In this document: one piece after another, positions 5,852 through 13,017 of the stretch
Position numbering within the stretch: the stretch's first letter is position 1
How the letters are laid out: every line of letters starts with the position of its first letter
DNA from: Cyanobacteria bacterium UBA947
GTDB lineage: Bacteria > Cyanobacteriota > Vampirovibrionia > Gastranaerophilales > Gastranaerophilaceae
Length of the DNA: 13,017 bases
Assembly (NCBI GenBank): GCA_002293275.1
Contig: DBCX01000031.1
Span: forward strand, 1,244-14,260
Direction: 5' to 3'
Program-made: the position numbers and the translations under genes
Notes under the pieces: model-generated
Seen by the model: the letters and a program-made list of their open reading frames with translations, nothing else
Told to the model about the DNA's origin: nothing
Database searches by the model: none

Positions 5852-6844
5852 TTAATCTTTCGCCCTGTTTAATACGCTCACAAGCATATTTTTCACAATT
5901 TCCATCTCTTGCGGTTTGCTTTCGGCAATTAAAACAGTAAGGGCAAATAACGTGCCGCTGTCAATTATCGCAGAGCCGTTATTGTACAGAATATCGTTTT
6001 TATCAGCAAAATACAAAAAGCACGCTGCGCCGATTCGCTTGTTGCCATCCGTAAACGAATGGTTTTTGACAATCAAATACAACAACATCGCGGCTTTTTC
6101 TTCTATGCTCGGGTAGCAATCCAGACCGCCCACAGTCTGATAAATTTGAGTGACCGAACTTGAAAAACTGTCATCTTTTGGTACGGCAAAAACGTCACTT
6201 GCAAACTCAGGCTTCATATCATTTATGATTTGCAAAAATTCATCGGCGCTTATTTGCACGGCCTCCCGCTCGGTTTTGCCTTTGTTGTCAAGTCGTTTAT
6301 GGTCGTAATCATCCAAAAGCTGCAACCCGCAGGCAAAATCATTCAATAATGCCGTTAATTCTTTTGCCTGTTCCAATGTTTCAATTTTGTCGCTTAAACT
6401 TCTTTCAACAAGCGCGATTGCTGTTTTTAAAGATACTATTTGTTCCTGCTGAGATTTTAGCCGTTGTTCGTTTATGGCGTAGCCTTTTGTGAGGTATTTT
6501 CGTAAAACATCAGTTGCCCAAATACGAAATTGTGTAGCTGTTTTGGATTTAATTCGATAACCGACAGATAAAATCATATCCAGGTTATAATAGGTCAAAT
6601 TTCTGGAAACCTCGCGGGTGCCTTCTTTGCGAACTGTTAAGAAATCCTTAATAGTTCGTTTTTTGTCAAGTTCACCTTCTTCAAAAATATTTGCGATGTG
6701 CATGCTAATATTTGGAATCGTAGTTTGAAACAGCGCAGACATCAAATCTTGTGTGAGCCAAATAGTGTCATCGGCAAAATGTGCCTGAACCTCAATTGCA
6801 CCATCATCGTTTTTATATATTATTAATTGCCCTTTGTCGCTCAT
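5852..6844 (-). CDS. RhuM-family / Fic-Doc fusion protein
   Basis: 330 residues from ATG 6844, with AAAGGTG just upstream. Residues ~5-140 match the RhuM (virulence protein) family: I-W-L-T-Q-D-L-M-S-A-L-F near 28-39, N-L-T-Y-Y-N-L-D-M-I-L-S-V-G-Y-R at 82-97 and F-R-I-W-A-T-D-V-L-R-K-Y-L-T-K-G-Y at 106-122. RhuM proteins are DNA-binding-like accessory proteins of unclear function. A coiled-coil-like linker (~125-165) leads to a Fic/Doc domain. Its catalytic loop is H262-S-F-T-D266-G-N-K-R270, followed by I-G-A-A. Canonical Fic AMP-transferases read HxFx[DE]GNGR; Lys in place of the second Gly is Doc-like, so phosphorylation is as plausible as AMPylation. The domain pairing is a known one. No antitoxin gene (Phd-like or otherwise) is adjacent on either side. 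Confidence 0.9.
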   Translation of the reverse strand: MSDKGQLIIYKNDDGAIEVQAHFADDTIWLTQDLMSALFQTTIPNISMHIANIFEEGELDKKRTIKDFLTVRKEGTREVSRNLTYYNLDMILSVGYRIKSKTATQFRIWATDVLRKYLTKGYAINEQRLKSQQEQIVSLKTAIALVERSLSDKIETLEQAKELTALLNDFACGLQLLDDYDHKRLDNKGKTEREAVQISADEFLQIINDMKPEFASDVFAVPKDDSFSSSVTQIYQTVGGLDCYPSIEEKAAMLLYLIVKNHSFTDGNKRIGAACFLYFADKNDILYNNGSAIIDSGTLFALTVLIAESKPQEMEIVKNMLVSVLNRAKD

Positions 6845-6869
6845 CTGACACCTTTCAATCCTTACAATA

Positions 6870-6882
6870 ATTATACAACAAA
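6870..6882 (-). promoter_or_regulatory. Candidate promoter (-10) for RhuM-Fic
   Basis: On the minus strand TTTGTTGTATAAT spans 6882-6870, with TATAAT at 6875-6870. No clear -35 is visible. The predicted transcript would start near 6862, leaving a leader of about 18 nt to ATG 6844. The 13-mer is identical to the one upstream of the gene at 2118. Confidence 0.5.
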
Positions 6883-6890
6883 AAGCAAAC

Positions 6891-7433
6891 TTAGGGTTTA
6901 TTGTTTTCCCATTCTTCCTTGGTAATGCAGGTTATATGCTGCGTTTTGAATGCGTTTATCAGCGGCCATGGTTTGTTTTCTTCTGTATGATGAAATTTAA
7001 ACCCGCATTTTTCGCCGACTCTTTTGGATTTTTCGTTGCCATCAAAATATCCGCACCAGAGCGCGGAAATTCCCAAATCCTCAAATGCGTGACGCATAAG
7101 TTCTTGCACAGCTTCGGGGATATATCCTTTCCCCCAATACGGAGTCCCAATCCAATAGCCGATTTCCGCCTCGCCGGCGTTAATGTTCAAATTACTTTTG
7201 TCGCCAATCAATAAACCAACGCTTCCAATCGCCTTATCGTCGCCCTTGATTGTAACGGCGTAAGTTTCGTTGGCCGATAGGACTTCGCGAATAATTTGCC
7301 GGCTGTTTTCAACGCTTGTATGAACCGGCCAACCCGCAGCCGGCCCGACAAGCGGGTCTTTTGCGTATTCGTATAAACTTTGCGCATCCGATTCCTTCCA
7401 CGGGCGTAAAATTAATCTGGTTGTATTTAACAT
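6891..7433 (-). CDS. GNAT-family N-acetyltransferase (RimJ/RimL type)
   Basis: 180 residues, the usual size for this group. ATG 7433 is supported by AGGTG 5 nt upstream. The order of elements is typical of Acetyltransf_3: an N-terminal T-T-R-L-I-L-R-P-W strand (4-12); I-G-S-V-G-L (69-74); E-I-G-Y-W-I-G (90-96), followed by the acetyl-CoA loop P-Y-W-G-K-G-Y-I-P-E-A (98-108); and N-E-K-S-K-R-V-G-E-K-C-G-F (133-145), the late motif of RimJ/RimL-like enzymes. It transfers an acetyl group from acetyl-CoA to an amine, possibly a protein N-terminus or a small molecule; the substrate cannot be told. It is the first gene after the terminator of autotransporter B and probably has its own promoter, though I see no strong one. 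Only 46 bp separate it from the RhuM-Fic start. Confidence 0.92.
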   Translation of the reverse strand: MLNTTRLILRPWKESDAQSLYEYAKDPLVGPAAGWPVHTSVENSRQIIREVLSANETYAVTIKGDDKAIGSVGLLIGDKSNLNINAGEAEIGYWIGTPYWGKGYIPEAVQELMRHAFEDLGISALWCGYFDGNEKSKRVGEKCGFKFHHTEENKPWPLINAFKTQHITCITKEEWENNKP

Positions 7434-7531
7434 CTATTCACCTATTGTAAACTGACACTTGTATAGAGATTGAATTGCTGTGGAAACGGGATTACCGAAT
7501 TGAATTTTCACACTACTTTCTCAAACTACCT

Positions 7532-7565
7532 AAAAAAAAGCCCAACTGTTTGATACAGAGGGCTT
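7532..7565 (-). terminator. Intrinsic terminator of autotransporter B
   Basis: On the minus strand the transcript reads AAGCCC (7565-7560), one unpaired base, CTGT (7558-7555), loop, ACAG (7549-7546), two unpaired bases, then GGGCTT (7543-7538), and it runs into eight T residues (7539-7532). This is a strong rho-independent terminator starting about 28 nt after the stop codon of the autotransporter gene. Confidence 0.9.
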
Positions 7566-7593
7566 AGGATTTAGAGTATAAGAGTTTATGATT

Positions 7594-10500
7594 TTAGAAC
7601 TTCCATTGTAATCCGAATTGCAAAGCAACACCTGTTCTGCCGCCGTTGCGTAAGGTTACCTGTCCCCACGCGATTAAGCGTTCTTTAAAAGTCTTGGTAC
7701 CGCCAACGCCGTATTCAAAGTATCCGTGGCGCATGCTCACTTTTGGCAAATCAAACGAACCTGCTCTGCCGCTTATCTGGTCATTAATATTGAACATGTA
7801 CATTGTTGTCAGGTAAACATTCCAGTCGTCGCAGTTTCCGTAAATCAAATTCAGCCCGGGCGCTACGTTTATACCGTTTAACATGCCTGAATTCATGGAT
7901 AACGCACCGAAATTTGAATGCCAGTTTTGTTTGCCGAAAACGTTGTATGAAATCATAGCGCTTGGCTGCAAAGTCCAGTGGCGGTGCGGGTGGAAGTTGT
8001 ACGCTGCCTTTGCCGCAGTACCTGCAAACCAATTGCCTGTCCTGTCGGTGGTGTCTGCAACGGACATTTCGTTGGCATAACCGCCTGCATAAGCCATTAT
8101 TGAACCTATGAAATCATGTTTTGCAAACGTTCCAAGAAAACCTCCCTGACCGCCGTTTTGGTACATGCTTGTGCCGTTAAATGTCTGGTGGCCGCCATTG
8201 TAAGCCAGAAACACCGTTGGAATGAACTTCCAGCCGTTACCCAGCTCCATCGGACAAAAATCCGCACCAACAATCTGGCCGTAAAGATTGTTACCAATGT
8301 CCAAACCTTGTGTCATCTGGAGTTTTTCAAAGTTCACGTATGTTTTAGCCCACAATCCGCCGTTAAGCTGGTCGAATTGATACGGCGCGAACATACCTGT
8401 TCCTACGGCGTATTGGTTTTTTCTGCCTTTGGCAACAGGTTCGTAACTGTCGATGTATACGTGGTCAAATAAGGTATTATTCATCGCAAGCTGTGAGGCG
8501 TACATAGCGGCAGTGGAAACTTGCCCTCTGAATACCTGCGGGTTATACCCGTCCATACGGAATCCGTAAACGCCGTTGTTGTACGATTGGATGTTATATA
8601 TCCCCACAGGCGCTACAATTTGTGATTGAGTAGCTGTGAAAGTAGGCGCTGGCGCATCCGCCAATAGTCTTATACCGCTTGGTTTTTCCCCGTTTCTGAT
8701 ATTATTTGCATAAAACACCGGTATGTCAAATTCATACGCCGACGGCTGGGTGAGGAAATTAAATTCCGATACGTTAATATTCCCGTTGATTTGGTTAAAT
8801 GTGAATGTATCAGATTGGAAATTTGTGCCGTTAACGTCTACGTTGAAATTTGCCATTCCCTGCGTTGAATCCAAAAGCGGGTTGGTTGAAGACGTAAGAT
8901 TTCCCAATCCAAAACTGTGATTTGTCAACATCCCGTCTATTGAATTTATCAGCCCGTTGTCAACTATTACATGCGTTTGATCAGAAATGATTGTCTTGCC
9001 GCTGATATGTAAAATAGAATCTTTATTAACTGTCAAATCCCCGCCTGTAATTGAAGAATCATTACATAATGTCAGCTCGGAACCGTTTGTAATAAGGGCG
9101 TGACCTGCTGTTTGGGTGTAACAGCTCGGACCTTCATTCTTGTAATTATCAACCGTCAAATTTCCGCTGCCGGTTAGGCTTATTCTTCCGTCCCAAACGT
9201 CGCCTTCATTTATGGTAACGCTTCCGGCGTTTGAAATATTAAGCGCTGAGCCTTTTGCAAGGTTAACTTGTGCGGCGCCTTGGATTATGTCGTTTGCGTT
9301 GTTTAAATCCAGAGTTGCGAAAGTTCTATCCGCGCCGATGTTCAAAGTCCCCATATTCATTGCCAGTGAAGAAGTATTTACCTTTGAAGCCGCATCGGAC
9401 ATCCAGTTGAGCGTGCCGTTGTCGATTGTGCTGGCACCGCCGAAGAACTTACTTGTGCCTAGGTTTGTCGTCGTGCCCCCGGTTTGGGTGAATGTGCCGG
9501 TGCACTTAGAACTGTCAGCACCGGGCCGGAAGACAAGCGTACTGCCGGTTTTAGTGACTGTACCTGTGCCGGTGCCTGAAAACCCGCCGTCCATAGATAG
9601 TGTATTGCTCTCGCTGCCTTGTATAGTTACTGCACCGTCTGTATAAATATCATTGTTACTGCCTGCGGCTTTGTTGCCTGTAAATGTTATGTTGTCAGCC
9701 GATGTGTCAAGTATTAATTTGCCGGCGCTGTAATTATAAATTGCTCCGCCTACCACTGCGGCTGTATTTCCGGTAAATGTACCGCCCTTTATATCCATAG
9801 AGATGAAGTTGGAAATTGCTCCGCCTTCTATGTTGGACGTATTACCTGTAAAAAAGCCTTTTGTTATATCCATAGTACCAAAGTTGGCAATTGCTCCGCC
9901 TGCTTCAGTACTTGTGTTTCCCGTGAAATTGCTGTTGGCTACACTTGCAGTGCCACCATTATTGTAAATAGCGCCGCCTTGTTTAGCTGTATTACCGGAC
10001 TCTGAAGATCCAAAATTGGCACCGTTTACAGTCAATTTACCGCTGTTTTGGTTAAAAATCGCTCCGCCAAATTGTGTAGCTGAATTACCCGTAAAAGAAA
10101 GGCTGTTGTTGATATTCAAATCACCATTATTATAAATAGCGCCGCCTTCATTACCGGCTGAATTGTCTGTAAATGAGGCGTTGACCATGTCTAAAGTGCC
10201 GCTGTTGTGATAAATCGCACCGCCGCCGCCTGTTGCTTTGTTGTTTTTGAAAATCACATTGGAGACATTCGCATTTGCAGCGCTATTATTCATACTCAGC
10301 GCAGCTCCGTTTGAGCCCGATGTGTCTTGTATAGTGAGATTGCGCAGTTTGAAATCAGTAGCATTTGTCATATTAAACATTGATTTTGTACCGCCGCCGG
10401 TGATAATTGAGTGTGTTGGATCGCCGTCATATCCGGTGACCGCAAAATTACCCGCTGCCATCTGGTCAAGCGATTTTTCTATTTCATAGGTTTCCCCTTG

Positions 10501-13017
10501 AGTAAAGAATGAGAAGTTAAACCCGCGTTCACCGTTATAGATGTTCATATTATTTAATGATTTGTTTGATGATTCCGTATGGGCTTTAAAGGTGAGTCCG
10601 GTTCCGCCGGCGTTTACGCTCGCATCGTATTCATACGCAGTAGTTGCAAGTTTACCTGTGCTGTCTGCTTTAAATTTCGCGCCTGTCAAAACATCGTCGA
10701 CTACAATGTCTGTCAGCCCGTTATCCTTATCATCGAGAAGCCTCATTGTTCCAATTGAGAATTCAATATTGCCCACCGGATTGTTAATAACAAGTCTGTC
10801 TGAAGCTATAAGTCCTCCGGGATTTGCCGGGTTAGCGCTTACATCAAAGGATAATTTAGTGTTTGTTGATGCCATATTGTCAAATGTAGTCGTGTTTATT
10901 GTGTTATCCTTAGTCATATCAAGGTTGTCATTGTTGAATACATACGTAGTTTTACCGGTGTAATCCGTCGAACCCAGACCGACATTTGCGTTATTTATCG
11001 TTAGTGTATTTGCTTGTCCGTTGTCGACTTTGCTGTTAAGGTTATATTTCATCATGTCGGTCACGTCCGGTGCTCTGTCGAATGTCGCAACCGCACCTGT
11101 TCCGCTGAACACGAAATGAGTGTTGTCAATATCTGTTGGCTGGATGGATTTGCCGTAATGGTTTAAAATCCCCGCGTTGCCAAGCGTTACACCATAGTTG
11201 ATTGTATCGGCGGTGACATTTAAAATACTGTTTGAAACCCTGTTGTTCGCAATTCCGCCGCCAAACATGGAGGCTCCGTATTCTATTGTTGTTGTGCCGC
11301 CGGTTTGGTTAAATACGCCTGTATAACCCGAGTTTATCGCCCCGCTTTTAGAAACAAGCAGCCCGCCGGTTTTGTTTATCGTGCCGCCGCCGCTAAATCC
11401 GCCGTCCATAGATAGTGTATGACTCGCATCACCCCTTATAACAACCATGTTGCTTGTTTGAATATCACTATTTCTGCCCGCAGCCTTGTTACCGCTGAAT
11501 GTCATATCAGCACCTGTTGTATCGAGGTTTAGAGTACCGTTGTTATAAATCGCGCCGCCGGAGCTATTGACTGTATTCCCCGCAAAACTACCGCCAACTA
11601 CGGTTGTAGTGGCACCACTATCGTTAAAAACCGCTCCGCCGCCGCCGTAGCCTGTTGCAGTGTTACTTGTGAAAGCGGTGTTGTTAATATTTAAAACGCT
11701 CTTGTTGCGAATTGCACCGCCGTTGTTGCCTGTGCTTCCTTTGATAGTGCTGTTGTTTACGGTTGCAGTACCGGCATTATTGTAAATCGCTCCTCCGTCG
11801 CTGCTGTTTATGTTGCCGGTGGCCGTATTTGTATCAAAAGTACTGTTATTAACGGTTAAAGCGCCTTCATTATAAATCGCGCCGCCGTTACTGCTGCCGC
11901 TGCCGGTAACTTTATTGTTTGTAAAAGTGGCATTGCCGACAGTTACATTCCTGCCGCGGGCGTTATAAATCGCGCCGCCGCTGCTTGCGGCTGTGTTGCC
12001 CGTGTATGTGCCACCGTTATTGGCAGTATAAGTACCGTTATTATAAATAGCTCCGCCGTTTGCCGCAGCTGTGTTGTTTGTGAAGGCAGAATTACCGTCG
12101 ACTGTTACGGTGCCGTAATTATAAATCCCGCCGCCCTGCGCTGCTGATGTGTTACTTGCAAATGAAGTGCCGCCGTCAATGTTTATAGTAGCCGCGTTAT
12201 AAATCGCGCCGCCGCCCAAACCCGTTGCAGTGGCTTTGTTACCTGTAAACGAACCGCCGGTTATTTTTATGGTTCCGCCGCCGTTATAAATCCCGCCGCC
12301 GGATGTTGCGCTGTTACCGTTATCAGCGGAGGTCCCGAAATTAACGCCGGTTAAAGTTACCTGATTGGCGCCGGAGCTGTTATTAATCGCCCCGCCGCTG
12401 CCTGCGGCTGTGTTTCCTGTAAACGAAGAATTGCCGCCAATATTGTTAATGGATAAATTACCGCTGTTATTAATCGCGCCGCCGTTGATTAAGGCAAAAT
12501 TATTGCTAAAAGTAGTGCCGGCAGTTACATTTAGAGTACCGACGTTATTAATCGCCCCGGCGTTATTGTAATACGGAGAGCCGCCGCTGTCGGCTCTGTT
12601 ATTTGCAAACGAGCCGCCGCTTACGTTTATGGTACCTGCGGCATTAGAAATCGCACCGGCAAGAGCGTAAGCTCTGTTTCCCGTAATAGCGGTATTGGTT
12701 ATATTTATAGTACCCCCGCTGTTAAAAATTGCACCGCCGTCGCGTGAGGTTGCGCTGTTGGTAATTGAGGAGTTAGTGATGTTCAAGTTAGGACCGCCGC
12801 CTGCATAAGGGTCGCCGTTACTAATCATACCGCCCCAATAGCCGTTACCGCCTGTTAATACAATATTATTTAAGGAATTAGTTATTGCCGTGCCGCCGGC
12901 GAAAGTCATCTGACTGCCGGTAAGCGTGGCACCTGCGCCTGCACCTGTTATTGAAACAGCTTTACTAAAATAACCGCCGCCGGCTTGGGTGCCGCTGACA
13001 TCAATTGTATAGGCAGG
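7594..13017 (-). CDS. Autotransporter B, Pmp-like passenger with C-terminal beta-barrel (5' end off window)
   Basis: The frame is open from the right edge (13017) to TAA at 7594, giving 1807 residues. The ATG at 12909 is internal: 36 further in-frame codons precede it without a stop, and nothing like a signal peptide follows it. The passenger has two modules. The first (13017 to about 11200) has about 17 GGA[IV]xN rungs with F-x-G-N partners; the second (about 10300-9350) has about 8. Each ends with the same cap (T-L-S-M-D-G-G-F-S-G, K-T-G, F-x-Q-T-G-G-T-T-T). A non-Pmp stretch (about 9350-8400) follows, and then a barrel of ~265 residues starting at G-G-L-W-A-K-T-Y-V-N-F (about 8370). The barrel ends in G-L-Q-W-K-F, the terminal aromatic signal for outer-membrane insertion. 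Inferred role: type V-secreted surface adhesin or host-interaction protein. A strong terminator follows. Confidence 0.93.
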   Translation of the reverse strand, partial: PAYTIDVSGTQAGGGYFSKAVSITGAGAGATLTGSQMTFAGGTAITNSLNNIVLTGGNGYWGGMISNGDPYAGGGPNLNITNSSITNSATSRDGGAIFNSGGTINITNTAITGNRAYALAGAISNAAGTINVSGGSFANNRADSGGSPYYNNAGAINNVGTLNVTAGTTFSNNFALINGGAINNSGNLSINNIGGNSSFTGNTAAGSGGAINNSSGANQVTLTGVNFGTSADNGNSATSGGGIYNGGGTIKITGGSFTGNKATATGLGGGAIYNAATINIDGGTSFASNTSAAQGGGIYNYGTVTVDGNSAFTNNTAAANGGAIYNNGTYTANNGGTYTGNTAASSGGAIYNARGRNVTVGNATFTNNKVTGSGSSNGGAIYNEGALTVNNSTFDTNTATGNINSSDGGAIYNNAGTATVNNSTIKGSTGNNGGAIRNKSVLNINNTAFTSNTATGYGGGGAVFNDSGATTTVVGGSFAGNTVNSSGGAIYNNGTLNLDTTGADMTFSGNKAAGRNSDIQTSNMVVIRGDASHTLSMDGGFSGGGTINKTGGLLVSKSGAINSGYTGVFNQTGGTTTIEYGASMFGGGIANNRVSNSILNVTADTINYGVTLGNAGILNHYGKSIQPTDIDNTHFVFSGTGAVATFDRAPDVTDMMKYNLNSKVDNGQANTLTINNANVGLGSTDYTGKTTYVFNNDNLDMTKDNTINTTTFDNMASTNTKLSFDVSANPANPGGLIASDRLVINNPVGNIEFSIGTMRLLDDKDNGLTDIVVDDVLTGAKFKADSTGKLATTAYEYDASVNAGGTGLTFKAHTESSNKSLNNMNIYNGERGFNFSFFTQGETYEIEKSLDQMAAGNFAVTGYDGDPTHSIITGGGTKSMFNMTNATDFKLRNLTIQDTSGSNGAALSMNNSAANANVSNVIFKNNKATGGGGAIYHNSGTLDMVNASFTDNSAGNEGGAIYNNGDLNINNSLSFTGNSATQFGGAIFNQNSGKLTVNGANFGSSESGNTAKQGGAIYNNGGTASVANSNFTGNTSTEAGGAIANFGTMDITKGFFTGNTSNIEGGAISNFISMDIKGGTFTGNTAAVVGGAIYNYSAGKLILDTSADNITFTGNKAAGSNNDIYTDGAVTIQGSESNTLSMDGGFSGTGTGTVTKTGSTLVFRPGADSSKCTGTFTQTGGTTTNLGTSKFFGGASTIDNGTLNWMSDAASKVNTSSLAMNMGTLNIGADRTFATLDLNNANDIIQGAAQVNLAKGSALNISNAGSVTINEGDVWDGRISLTGSGNLTVDNYKNEGPSCYTQTAGHALITNGSELTLCNDSSITGGDLTVNKDSILHISGKTIISDQTHVIVDNGLINSIDGMLTNHSFGLGNLTSSTNPLLDSTQGMANFNVDVNGTNFQSDTFTFNQINGNINVSEFNFLTQPSAYEFDIPVFYANNIRNGEKPSGIRLLADAPAPTFTATQSQIVAPVGIYNIQSYNNGVYGFRMDGYNPQVFRGQVSTAAMYASQLAMNNTLFDHVYIDSYEPVAKGRKNQYAVGTGMFAPYQFDQLNGGLWAKTYVNFEKLQMTQGLDIGNNLYGQIVGADFCPMELGNGWKFIPTVFLAYNGGHQTFNGTSMYQNGGQGGFLGTFAKHDFIGSIMAYAGGYANEMSVADTTDRTGNWFAGTAAKAAYNFHPHRHWTLQPSAMISYNVFGKQNWHSNFGALSMNSGMLNGINVAPGLNLIYGNCDDWNVYLTTMYMFNINDQISGRAGSFDLPKVSMRHGYFEYGVGGTKTFKERLIAWGQVTLRNGGRTGVALQFGLQWKF
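9401..9700 (-). repeat. Passenger cap module, copy 2 of autotransporter B
   Basis: Encodes F-T-G-N-K-A-A-G-S-N-N-D-I, then N-T-L-S-M-D-G-G-F-S-G, V-T-K-T-G-S-T-L-V and F-T-Q-T-G-G-T-T-T. It is homologous in order and spacing to the segment at about 11230-11510. A 22-bp string beginning at 9584 recurs exactly at 11399, an offset of 1815 bp. Confidence 0.8.
11230..11510 (-). repeat. Passenger cap module, copy 1 of autotransporter B
   Basis: Encodes F-S-G-N-K-A-A-G-R-N-S-D-I, then H-T-L-S-M-D-G-G-F-S-G, I-N-K-T-G-G-L-L-V and F-N-Q-T-G-G-T-T-T, matching the second copy at 9401-9700. Each copy closes a run of GGAIYN rungs, so the passenger appears to have arisen by duplication of a rung-array-plus-cap unit. 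Confidence 0.8.
11520..12850 (-). repeat. Dense GGAIYN-coding short repeat array in autotransporter B
   Basis: Rungs of about 20-30 residues each repeat G-G-A-I-Y-N plus F-x-x-N/T-G-N. The DNA itself is conserved, not only the protein: the 17-mer TTATAAATCGCGCCGCC occurs exactly at 11543, 11870, 11963 and 12197 on the plus strand, with many near copies. Spacing varies by whole codons, as expected for expanding or contracting coding repeats. Confidence 0.85.

Noticed and set aside
5852..7433. RhuM-Fic and GNAT as a toxin-antitoxin pair
   Set aside because: Some GNATs are toxins, but this one has the RimJ/RimL layout without a DNA-binding partner, and the RhuM-Fic gene appears to have its own promoter; nothing indicates that one neutralises the other.
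9212..10963. Plus-strand open frames of 80-145 codons (9212-9646, 10238-10489, 10541-10963)
   Set aside because: They lie opposite the autotransporter B coding frame, are rich in repeated low-complexity residues, and lack ribosome binding sites; they are mirror frames of a GC-rich repeat gene.
12365..12909. ATG at 12909 as the start of autotransporter B
   Set aside because: The frame stays open for 36 more codons to the window edge and no signal peptide follows the ATG; the true start is outside the window.

Overview
The window comes from an AT-rich, Gram-negative, probably host-associated bacterium. The outer membrane is inferred from two very large Pmp-like (GGAIYN/FxxN repeat) autotransporter genes, one ending in a canonical C-terminal beta-barrel with a terminal aromatic residue (...W-K-F), and from a Spy/CpxP-like periplasmic protein. 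Lineage cannot be fixed from sequence reading alone. Gut Gastranaerophilales (Vampirovibrionia), Elusimicrobiota and AT-rich gut Alphaproteobacteria are all compatible, with a weak lean to the first. There are no rRNA or tRNA genes, CRISPR arrays or transposases.

Layout. (1) 1-1755, minus: the 5' part of autotransporter A. Its signal peptide is complete; its 3' end lies off the left edge. It carries a long tandem repeat of about 218 residues. (2) 1756-2117: an intergenic stretch with an AT-rich hairpin, a possible promoter for A, a dead fragment of a metallophosphoesterase gene, and a promoter for the next gene. (3) 2118-3405, plus: a two-gene unit encoding a membrane-anchored retropepsin-fold protein that lacks the catalytic D-T/S-G triad, and a six-helix membrane protein. 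(4) 5779-3389, minus: a probable operon of a cysteine-bearing Spy/CpxP-like protein and a membrane-anchored transglutaminase-like protein. Its 3' end overlaps the plus-strand unit by 17 bp. (5) 6844-5852, minus: a RhuM-Fic/Doc fusion with no companion antitoxin. (6) 7433-6891, minus: a RimJ/RimL-type GNAT acetyltransferase. (7) 13017-7594, minus: the 3' part of autotransporter B, with two stacked passenger modules and a complete barrel, followed by a strong intrinsic terminator. Its true start is beyond the right edge.

Most of the genes concern the cell envelope: two surface beta-helix adhesin-type proteins, a periplasmic chaperone-like protein, a periplasm-facing transglutaminase-fold protein and two membrane proteins. 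The RhuM-Fic protein and the GNAT are cytoplasmic and look like independent accessory genes. I see no coherent multi-gene defence or biosynthetic system. The most unusual items are the nested repeat architecture of the autotransporters, the Spy-transglutaminase pair and the protease-fold protein with a destroyed active site.
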